NCBI RefSeq assembly: GCF_001540865.1
Contig: NC_033628.1
Span: 12,781,267-12,845,266, forward strand
DNA from: Ananas comosus
Taxonomy: Eukaryota > Streptophyta > Magnoliopsida > Poales > Bromeliaceae
Length of the DNA stretch: 64,000 nucleotides
Direction: 5' to 3'
The translations under genes were made by a program, and so were the position numbers. The notes under the pieces are model-generated. The model did no database searches, was not told the DNA's origin, and worked only from the letters and a program-made list of their open reading frames with translations. Positions 11,742-20,168 of the stretch are shown piece after piece. Position 1 is the stretch's first letter; the number at the start of each line of letters is the position of its first letter.

Positions 11742-11750
11742 TTAAAACAA

Positions 11751-13711
11751 TGCAGGGTACTCTCCTTGGACCTTGGCATAAGCTGTACAACAAAGACTTT
11801 CTTTGTTTATTCCGCACGAATTGCAACGCTACATATTCGCCGAACACGTGTGAATCTACGATCGAGTTTAATTATTTTATTTTATTTTATGAGCGAACAA
11901 GCACAGAGATTTATAACCATTTATTTTTTCTTTACGTGTCGCAACGTCATTGGCTTAAAAAATATCTCATTAATTTCTAGGTAAATTCGTACAACTCAGG
12001 AATCACTCAACGGTGATGATGCTTGTTGCCGGGAAACACGCGTGTGATGGTAAATTTAATAAAATTTATTCACAATTTTTTAATTAGTATTTTTTGATAT
12101 TATATATATCTAAATCTGTTTTAAAGTATATAAGTAGAAAAATATTTTTTAAAAAAACTTAAGTTTGATATTAAATCTGTTTTGATATTAGAGATAGCAT
12201 TCATTTCACATGTTTTAACATAAAATCAAAGTTTCAAACCAAAACGACAAAAAGAGTAGTAAATATAAAAATATATTTATATTATTATGTGAAAAATCAA
12301 ACATTTAAAATAATACTTATTTCACATACTTAAACAATATTAACACTCTTAAAAGTATTATTCTATAAGATCCGTCTCACTATTCTTTCTTTGTTAGTCG
12401 CATATAATTTTTTATAAAAAATGCGCTGTGAAAGATAAAAAAAAATGAATTGATTCAATTATTTGGTGAAGTTTAAGTTTCTAAAAATTAAAACTCGAAA
12501 ATTTGATTTAGAAAAACTTTCAGTTTGTGACCATTTCTTTTAGAATTTATCTAATACCTAGTAAAAATATTAATTAGAAGAAAAATAAAATAAATAGTAA
12601 AGGTGATGACTCAAATGCAAAGCGAATCTTAACCATGTGCGCACCAAAACATGGATGTGTATATTATGTACCAACTCTATTAGCTTATGCTCTAATGAGA
12701 TCTATTTATTATATTACAAATATATATAGATTCCTTTATTAGATTCTTCTTTTTTTAATATTTGATTATTTGTAACGTAACATATGAAAGTAAGTGCTCC
12801 AATCATGTCCACGCATGTGTCTTCGCACGTGTCTCGAGAGAACTCTTTGAATCTTTAAATGAAATTAATTAATTATCCAATTGGAGTAATTTATAAATAA
12901 AAAAAAATAATTGAGTGATGGGCAAGGTTGTCACCTTGAAGCGCCACCAAATGATGCATGACTCCCCCTTAATCCCTTTTCTTTAATCTTTAATTAATGA
13001 GAAATGATTAAGCCTAGTAGTACATAAATAATTAGGATTCTTTAATTAAATTGGCCTAGTTCTTTTATTAGAGGGGGAGAGAGATGTGTTAAATAGATAT
13101 AATTTGCTGCCCTCTAAAAGTTTAAGCTGCTGACAAATAATAGTTTAGTAAATTCATTATTTTTAAAATTAAAGCCGTCAAAAAATAATTTTTTTAATAT
13201 TTATACTTGACACTCTTCGGCACATCTAGACTCGAAACTTGATCGAGTTCGAGTACAATACTTACTGCGTTAGAGACGATCAGTATAACATAACTACTAT
13301 CTTTTTGAAGGAGAATTAAGTATTTAATATTTACATTCAACATATTTGTGGTGAGTTTGAGCTGACACGTGTACGCACGTGTCTGAGTCAACCGCACAAA
13401 AAGATAATGGGTGGTGGAGATATTCTTTAATTTTAGAGAATTGTGTTGATTAATAACCTTCTACCACAAAAGCTAGCATGCACATGCAGGGAAAGGAAAT
13501 GTCTTTGAATCCCTATACATTTATAAAGTTTAATAAATAATATTCATGTCATATATACTGACCATTTCCCAGCATAGTTTGTGAAAGGCTTAATGATTGA
13601 TATTTACGGTTCAAAGTTCGAAATTTAATTACTTTATATTTTTAGCTAGCTGAGCTCATTTTAAAAAAGACATAAACGAAATGAATAGTCTATTGTCTTT
13701 TTCTCTCTCAA

Positions 13712-13745
<34 letters not shown>

Positions 13746-14224
13746 CATGTTGTAGACTTATAATTAGTGTATAAGCTAATCAAAATCATTTTCATTATGC
13801 CTATAAATAATCAACAAGTCTAAGGATAGCATTTTCAAAAATCTAAGGAGGTACTTTTGAAAAAAGGAAAATGGTGAATGTAAATGATTAAAACATTAAT
13901 ATTTTCTATTTTAATCCCCAATAACTCTTTAGGACTTCTCTTTCAATTTATTCCAAGATCCAAGTGTTTGAGCACACCAGTGTTATCTGTGATCTTAAGG
14001 ATTTTTTTTCAAAAAAATTATGATCTCTATACTTTTTAAAAATTTACTACTTTATAGTTTTAATTTTGTTTTACTGTAAATATCTACTATTAAACAAGAC
14101 AGCAAGGATTAAACTTTCTACCAAATGCACGACTATAAAGTATAGACTATAAAATGATAAAATGTTAATTCTAGTGTACCGTTCTATTTTGTAGATTCTT
14201 ATGATGAAACAACGATAAAAATAC
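11751..14224. other. AT-rich intergenic DNA
   Basis: No gene is seen. It contains the duplicated block at 12810-13040, a G-box-like pair (ACACGTGTACGCACGTGTCT near 13363), a possible decayed SINE copy at about 13585-13705, and a TA/CA microsatellite at 13713-13743. Confidence 0.5.
12810..13040. repeat. Duplicated noncoding block, copy 2
   Basis: Contains GTGTCTTCGCACGTGTCTCG, AGAGAACTCTTTGA, GGCAAGGTTGTCACCTTGAA, CCACCAAATGATGC and CTCCCCCTTAA, in the same order as related pieces at 5540-5750. See that entry for interpretation. Confidence 0.5.
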
Positions 14225-14610
14225 AAGATATTTAACTTTTTTTTTTTTTTTTGAGAATTAGGTAGTTGGCTATCTGCTTCATTCATTAGAAAAATGAATT
14301 AAGCTTATATAATGGAAGCAACCAAGGCTTCCGAGCGTGAAGGGCAAGACGATAAAACAAAAGACGAACGAAAAATAAAGACAAAAAAACAGCAAAGCAC
14401 AGGAGAAAGGAAGATCTACTACTACTACAATAACTGCTAGAACCATAGCTACTGCAATTCCTTCTGTTACTACTGCTACTATGTTTTCCAATCAGCCATC
14501 AGCAAATGTATACGGTCTAAAGCTCGGGAAGGATTAGTTTGCTTAGCACGGAAGAGGGTGTCATTTCTCTCAGTCCAAACCACCCGCCAGACGGCGGAAG
14601 ATATTTAACT
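14225..14610 (-). mobile_element. LINE 3'-end fragment with perfect TSD
   Basis: The element itself is 14238-14597 on the minus strand. It is a severely 5'-truncated copy of the LINE family found at 1277-4280, keeping only the 3' UTR and the last bit of coding sequence plus a 15-base A tail (T run 14238-14252). The shared sequence includes TAGGTAG, CTGCTTCATTCATTA and GGAAGCA. The target-site duplication AAGATATTTAACT is at 14225-14237 and 14598-14610, 13 of 13 identical. The reading frame 14279-14491 lies inside it and is not a gene. Confidence 0.95.
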
Positions 14611-15359
14611 GTTACTATTTGAATCATATATAAGATGACAAAATAAAAACTACAGTAAAAAAGAAATTAAGTTTGTACCTTTCTTTTTTTTTCTTTTTTT
14701 TTTTGAGGTGTTATTTCATAATGGCCTTAATTACTTTGTCTTTTAAAGTTGAAAAATGTAACTCATTTCCTGGACCACGACTTAATTAAAAAGAATAATG
14801 GTCACAATATTCTACATGCACGCCAATAAAGTGTATGTCCTTATTAAAAATTAGTCCACTAACATACTTCGCCATCATGTATAGGTATAAGAAAGGGATG
14901 GGGGTGTGAATTGGGAGAAAAAGAACAGTAACCATCCTTCTCAAGTGAAATAAATTAATGAGGACATTCCTTTCCATTTCTCGCTTTGTTTTCGTGCATC
15001 GACTTACCAAATATTTCCAGATGTAACTTTCCAATCATATTCGGTGGTCCTTTTCATTCTGAGGAAAAACAAACGAAGAAAAACTTCGAGAAACAGTGGT
15101 CGATCGACTAGTTTAGACGTGTCACGAAAGCAGAGTGGACGTACGTCGTATTGAAAAAAACTTGGATTTTACTAACATATATCATTTATTACTTTCTCTC
15201 TCTCTCTCTCTTTTTTTTTTTTTGATAAATATGTTAAATATTTTTGATAAATATGTTAAATATTATAGAGTTGAGTTGCAGTACGTTTCTTGCTTTTGTT
15301 ACTGTGGTTAATTACTTTTTAAACTCTTTGCTGGCTTTGTGTCATATTTGACATCTATT
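14611..15359. other. AT-rich intergenic DNA with a 22-base direct repeat
   Basis: No gene is seen. A CT run at about 15195-15210 is followed by a T run, then two adjacent copies of TTTTTGATAAATATGTTAAA(TA) at 15219-15240 and 15241-15262. Confidence 0.6.
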
Positions 15360-15362
15360 TAA

Positions 15363-16068
15363 GGGTGCGTACTACTGTGTTTGGTTTATCCGCTATGTAA
15401 TCTAGTCGTTAATGTAGTATTACAAATCGAGCAGAATTACACGAAAATATTAACGGGAGGGGGTCGTGTATCTTGTATTACTGAAAACTAATAATACTAC
15501 ATATTATGTAAAATAATAATTTTACCATCCAACAACCCCAAACCCAATTAACAGCATTGTTTTCATCTCTCTCTCTCTCTCACACGAACACCTATCATCT
15601 TCTATTGCGTCGTCCTCCCACATCACAATCTCCTTCCCTCCATTCGCCATTTCAGCATACATTTTTAATCACTTCTTCATTATGTATAATGATATATTTT
15701 TATTTATTATTTTATGGGTTGAAATAAATTTTTTGCAACGTTAATTTTTTTTATGTTTGATCTTTTTATTTTATTACTTATTAATATAATTAATTTACTA
15801 GTGCAAATTATATTTTAGTAAAAAATAATATTCAAATGACCACAACAAGAGTAATTTTGTAAAAAACTATATTTTTATGTTAGGATTATTAAATTTTATA
15901 GATTGAACTAAACGTAATAATGCTATAAATACTGCAATCCAGTATTATATTATTGCATTAAACCAAACGCACTAATGAAGCATCAGTAGTAATTTCACGC
16001 CGAAATTCAAAATATCTGGATATATCGAGATACTCTGTAATATTACATAACTCGAACCAAACGCGCCC
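15363..16068. mobile_element. Tourist/Harbinger-like element
   Basis: 706 bases. The left end is GGGTGCGT followed by GTTTGGTT; the right end is AACCAAACGCGCCC. The ends are inverted repeats that continue as TATGTAAT on both sides, with a small length difference. TAA directly flanks both ends (15360-15362 and 16069-16071), fitting the 3-base TWA duplication of PIF/Harbinger elements. No transposase frame is visible. Confidence 0.75.
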
Positions 16069-16238
16069 TAAGTATAATTAGGCCTTAAATTAGCTGATTT
16101 TCAACTAAATAATTGGACAATAAATAAGACCTATAAGTTAGCATAGGTTCTTAGTGGTGTTAATTAATTATTGTGATTATGTAATAAACCACCAAAACGG
16201 GAATCTCGTTTGTTATTTAATACATTAGTTAGCCTACA

Positions 16239-16271
<33 letters not shown>
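16239..16271. repeat. (AAT)n microsatellite
   Basis: About eleven uninterrupted AAT repeats. Confidence 0.95.
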
Positions 16272-16273
<2 letters not shown>

Positions 16274-16289
16274 CAATGACACGTAGGAC

Positions 16290-16410
16290 CACAAGTTCCT
16301 TGCCATGGAAAAGCTTCGGTGAAACCAATGGGCTCATGGAGCGAATCCCGGAATTTAAAGTGCCGTGGTAATGTCATATGGGCACCCAAAAACATCCCCA
16401 TCTCTCTACC
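16290..16410 (+). promoter_or_regulatory. Partial copy of the FLZ distal promoter
   Basis: The run CGGTGAAACCAATGGGCTC, then GCGAATCC, then GTCATATGGGCACCCAAAAA and CATCCCCATC parallels 8920-9030 upstream of the intact FLZ gene. It supports an old tandem duplication of the FLZ locus whose second gene start would be at 19255, now separated by later insertions. Confidence 0.5.
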
Positions 16411-16579
16411 CCACCATCACTTTCCTTTGGAAAAATAGAAGAGAAACATACATTACGTAAGCGACTCGATTTTACATCCAATCCATTTAAGAGCCTCTTT
16501 TCACGCACTAACTAGTATGATTACACAATTTTTTAATCCAAAATATTCAAAAGAAATATACCAGCTTTATGGATGTACA

Positions 16580-17141
16580 TGTACATAACGAGTTGAGCTA
16601 GAATACTATCGATAGCAAATCGATATTTTTGTCACCTATTTATTTTCGATGATGGAGCCTCCAAATTGATGATCGGCACCGTTGAACATGATCTATACCA
16701 TTTGAAGTATTTAGAAATCAAATTTCATACATTTTTTATATTGTTCTCTTATCCATCGAGTGGACACAAAAATGAACGGCTGAAAATGAATATTCTTAAA
16801 AAAATGATGATAGGAGTCTTGTAATCAAGATCAAGAGTATAGATTTTGCTTTAAATAGTCTAAAGAATTTTCTAACAAAAATTTAATTGATTTGGATATC
16901 TTTACGCCGTTAAACGAGAAACGCCTCATATCGACCATTAAAATTACAAAATTTGAAACCCTTTAATTATTAGGCAAATGATGTCGAAAAGATTTGAAAT
17001 TTGATTTCTAAACAATTCAAGTGGTATAAATCATGTTCAACGGTGCCGATCGTCAATTTGGAGGCTCTATCATCGAAAACAAATGGATGGCAAAAGTGCC
17101 AGTTTGCTATCGATAGTATTCTAGCTCAACTCTGTACATAA
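16580..17141. mobile_element. Large foldback (Mutator-type) MITE
   Basis: The element spans about 16589-17132. The left end GAGTTGAGCTAGAATACTAT is the reverse complement of the right end ATAGTATTCTAGCTCAACTC. The arms stay complementary for well over 100 bases (for example GGAGCCTCCAAATTGATGAT against ATCGTCAATTTGGAGGCTC). A 9-base TSD, TGTACATAA, lies at 16580-16588 and 17133-17141. It has no coding capacity. The ends contain the palindrome CTATCGATAG. Confidence 0.9.
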
Positions 17142-17371
17142 TAAATATGTTTATTTGATTATTTCCATATTCTCTTGTAAATGAAGACATTAGAAGGAAT
17201 AGCTCTCCAGTCCCATACTATCTAATGATTTTATATATCGATTAGAAGTCGTTCAGTTTAAAAATTTAAGGTCCGAAATTTAAATCCTATAATTTAAACC
17301 AATTTATTATTTCTTTGTTTGTCATTTTACATAAAACCATTCTCACAAGTAAAAACATAAACAATTGTAAA
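17142..17371. other. AT-rich DNA, no gene seen
   Basis: A spacer between the foldback element and the SINE, with no recognisable features. Confidence 0.4.
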
Positions 17372-17558
17372 CATGCTAAAACTAATTATACCGACGGTCC
17401 CTGTCGCAAGTTGTAAGGAGTTGGTGGTTGGTACCCGAGGTTTCCAAATTCGAATTCTAGTTGATTCATATTTCCAGCTAAATTTATTTATAAAAAGAAA
17501 TAAACGGAGGGGTAGCATGCTATTTATCTCTCTTTCAAAAAAAAAACCATGCTAAAAC
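17372..17558 (+). mobile_element. SINE with perfect 12-base TSD
   Basis: The element is 17384-17546. It has a tRNA-like head with A-box-like GTAAGGAGTTGGTGG and B-box-like TTCCAAATTCGAATTCTAG, then a body (TTGATTCATATTTCCAGCTA, then TTATTTATAAAAAGAAATAA) and an A tail after TCTCTCTTTC. The target-site duplication CATGCTAAAACT is at 17372-17383 and 17547-17558. A diverged copy lies at about 60131-60285 and a more decayed one at about 13585-13705. Confidence 0.88.
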
Positions 17559-17633
17559 TTATAAATTTTAAATATCCATTTTCATGATGAAGTAAATAAT
17601 ATATTTTTGGGATAATTGCCACAAATTTTTGGA

Positions 17634-17880
17634 TAGCCAACATCTTTACCCATACTCGCCCGCGGGTGGGCAGGTGGGAATGCGGGTTACCCGCAATTTT
17701 TTTTTTCTCTTATATTTTTTAAATATAAATACATACATATAAGTTTTAAAAATAAAACATAATTCATTATTTAAAATATCATAGCATACAATAAAAATAT
17801 TTAAAGTCTTAAAACAAAAAAATTTCGTAATATAAAAGACGCGATAAGAAATTAGGATTAGAATTTTTAGAATGGATAAA

Positions 17881-17919
<39 letters not shown>

Positions 17920-18126
17920 TTTAATTAAGAAAATATATTTTTTAATTAAAAAATATATGTGCGGGTACCCGTAGGTACCCGCGGGTTATCCAAAATACCC
18001 ACAGCTTAATGGGTACCCATCCGTCTTACCCATAATTTTTTGGGTTTGAAACGCTGGTACTCATACCCGCAAATTTGCGGGTAACCCGCGGGCACCCGCA
18101 GGTATAGGTCGAGATTGCCAGGTCTA
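17634..18126. mobile_element. hAT-like MITE built of CGGGTACCCG motifs (nested)
   Basis: The ends are roughly inverted (TAGCCAACATCTTTACCCAT at left; the complement of the right end is TAGACCTGGCAATCTCGACC). Both subterminal regions are arrays of GGGTACCCGCGGGT-like words around an AT-rich core with a (TA)n run at 17886-17916. The boundaries are approximate, and I could not read a clear TSD. Confidence 0.6.
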
Positions 18127-18145
18127 ACTTTATCTAATAGCGTTA

Positions 18146-18285
18146 GGCTTAGTTTGGTATTGAGGTCTATCTAACACTATTAGATAAAATGGAGTTGAGG
18201 AAAAAGCATATAGGGATATGCTTCTCCGTTCTTCGGTGGAAACGCAGAAAATATATCGTAACCGACCTCAATACCAAACTAAGCC
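18146..18285. mobile_element. Tourist-like MITE 1 (nested)
   Basis: 140 bases with ends GGCTTAGTTTGGTATTGAGG and CCTCAATACCAAACTAAGCC, exact inverted repeats. TTA flanks both sides (18143-18145, 18286-18288), the PIF/Harbinger TWA duplication. Confidence 0.92.
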
Positions 18286-18313
18286 TTAAATCTATTTTTA
18301 TCTAATAGCGTTA

Positions 18314-18455
18314 GGCTTAGTTTAATATTGAGGTCTATCGAACACTATTAAATAAAATGAAGTTGAGGAAAAAATATATAGGGATATGCTTCTGTGTTTT
18401 TCGGTGGAAACGCAGAAAATATATCGTAACCGACCTCAATACCAAACTAAGCCTT
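18314..18455. mobile_element. Tourist-like MITE 2 (nested)
   Basis: 142 bases, closely related to the copy at 18146, with the same termini (one or two differences at left) and TTA on both sides (18311-18313, 18456-18458). The flank TTTATCTAATAGCGTTA is shared by both copies, so the pair may reflect a local duplication or insertion into older copies of the same family. Confidence 0.92.
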
Positions 18456-18823
18456 AAATGTCGAGCAAAGTTAAAAAAAATTAATACACCTTTTTTGTTC
18501 TTAAAGGCAAATAAGAAAAATTGGTGATGACAGAGAGTATATTTGAAAAGACAAAAAATCAAAATATATTTTTTGCCCCCAACCTAAGGGCAAATAAGAA
18601 AAATTGATGATGATGAAAAGATATATTTGAAAGAATAAAATAATAATTTTATAGAGATAACAAGCTGTTGTTAATAGTTCACTAATAGAATTTAACTCTA
18701 GAAGTATAATGGAAATAATTTGTAACGTAAAAAAGAAAAAAATTAGTATTAATCTTTTAAGAGAGATAAATCAAAACATCGAAAAACTTTCAGAAGTATA
18801 TAAACAATTGCCACTATATTTTT

Positions 18824-19106
18824 TATTAGTTATCAAGTATGGCACAAAATATGCATGTAGGCATCTGGTGCAGGAAAAATTCTAAAATGCAACGGGTATA
18901 TTGGTGACGTGGCGTAATAAACCAATCAAATGTTTCATTTTAAGAGTATATGTTCATCATGATTGTAAAAAAAATATTTTTATTGTACTTTTGTTTGAAA
19001 AGTAGGAATGTTATTGACTTGTTATTTGATGATGTGGTGCAAGTGTGATGGTGTAGAATTCTTCCTGGTGCAGGCAATAGTTTCTCCATTCTAATCTCTT
19101 TCTCTT
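18824..19106. other. AT-rich DNA upstream of a candidate start codon
   Basis: The segment 18875-19050 resembles 8085-8225. No gene is seen. Confidence 0.4.
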
Positions 19107-19254
19107 TATAAATCCACCTTTTGTTTCCCAGTCCATTTCCTCCACAAGCAAAACACCCCCACACACACACTCTCTCCCTCTTTCTCCAAATACACATCAC
19201 AACATCACAAACCAAAAGAGCAACAAAAGAGAAAACTCTCTTTAATTAGTTTCC
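19107..19254 (+). promoter_or_regulatory. TATA box and leader preceding ATG at 19255
   Basis: TATAAATC starts at 19107, followed by a pyrimidine-rich then A-rich leader of the kind seen before plant start codons (CTCTCCCTCTTTCTCC, then ACCAAAAGAGCAAC). The layout copies the FLZ promoter at 9095-9203. Confidence 0.55.
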
Positions 19255-19296
19255 ATGGAGTCTTCTTCTTCCTTTTCNCTTTGTTCTTCTTATTAG
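19255..19296 (+). pseudogene. Broken start of a second FLZ-like gene
   Basis: ATGGAGTCTTCTTCTTCC begins like the FLZ gene at 9203 (both start Met-Glu-Ser) but runs into a TAG after 13 codons. A single undetermined base lies at 19278. With the TATA box just upstream and FLZ-like promoter fragments further up, this reads as a truncated tandem FLZ copy, or as an assembly join at the N that dropped sequence. Thirteen codons are too few to prove identity. Confidence 0.4.
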
Positions 19297-20168
19297 GGTT
19301 TAGGGTTTACGTTGCATGATGCGTAATTGATAGTACGATGCAAGAACGTGATGTTTTTGATTAATAATATGAGGATTGAGGACGTCTTCTTTTGTAATCT
19401 GTGTTCTTCTTAGTAGGGTTTTGATTTGATTCAGATGAGTGGCCACTGTCACTGTTGCTTTGCCTTCGTTTGCTGGTGTTGAGGGATTTGATTAATTTTG
19501 CCGGTTTTCTTTTTATTTGTTCGATTTTAATCGACTGGTGCAGCTTTCTACTGAATCTTTATCTGAGTTTGTATTTGTAAAATGTCGCGACAAAGTCCTA
19601 TTGGCTTTTCTTGAGATCGGGCCTTGGTTACTTATCTCTGATCATCAGGTGGGTTTCTCTTGTGCTGTTACTGTTAATTTTGTTGTTAGCCAAGGAATCA
19701 GTTACATTCTTCGTATACCTCTTTATATTTGAGTTGATTTGTGCATAGTGTACGTGGATTCAGGAAAATCTTGATCAAGATTTCTATTAGGCCCTGATTT
19801 TAAGTTTAAATGAGATATCAGCTGATATTGTTAGTTAATGGCTACTGGTTGACCTGCCAAGTTAGATTGATTTGACTATTGAAAAGAAAAAAAAGAAAAG
19901 GCTAGCCAGCATGCTTACCTGCTCTAGATAATGATCGGAGGTGGTAAGAACGTATTAGAGGCTCACGATGGTTGGTTTAATTGTTTTTGGTGCAAAAGTT
20001 GTTTCGTAGTTTGGAGGGAAGGACGCATTTATAGGTTTCTAGTTAATTACTTTGCTTAATCATTTAGACTGTTTGCCTTTTCTGTTCCGTGAGCTCGTTT
20101 TGTTCTTTAGTAATATTATGCTTTCGATGTTGGCCTGCTGATTTTTTGTTGCCCTACATGTTGTACAG
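19297..20168 (+). other. Putative 5' region of the VPS13 gene
   Basis: Contains a TTAGGGTTTAGGGTTTA run near 19293. A possible noncoding exon at about 19543-19648 lies between a GGTGCAG acceptor and a CAG|GTGGG donor. The usual first coding exon of VPS13 (amphipathic chorein N-terminus) could not be found here or further upstream. Confidence 0.4.

Larger units (their letters stand above)
17600..18823. mobile_element. Mutator-like MITE interrupted by three later insertions
   Basis: The host element starts GGGATAATTGCC at 17609 and ends CAATTGCCAC at 18814. The 9-base target-site duplication TATATTTTT (17600-17608 and 18815-18823) is perfect. Its body after 18470 (GGCAAATAAGAAAAATTGRTG, TAACTCTAGAAGTATAATGG, CTTTCAGAAGTATATAA) matches the uninterrupted copy at 57407-57801. 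The gap holds an element of GGGTACCCG motif arrays and two Tourist-like MITEs. Confidence 0.9.

Noticed and set aside
14279..14491. 70-codon minus-strand frame with hydrophobic run
   Set aside because: It lies entirely in the 3' part of the truncated LINE at 14238-14597.
19285..19312. Telomere-like TTAGGGTTTAGGGTTTA
   Set aside because: Only two to three units, a common motif in plant gene leaders; not a telomeric array.
19517..19732. 71-codon frame considered as the missing VPS13 first exon
   Set aside because: The residues do not resemble the chorein N-terminal helix, and the frame does not splice sensibly to 20169; it may be a noncoding leader exon.
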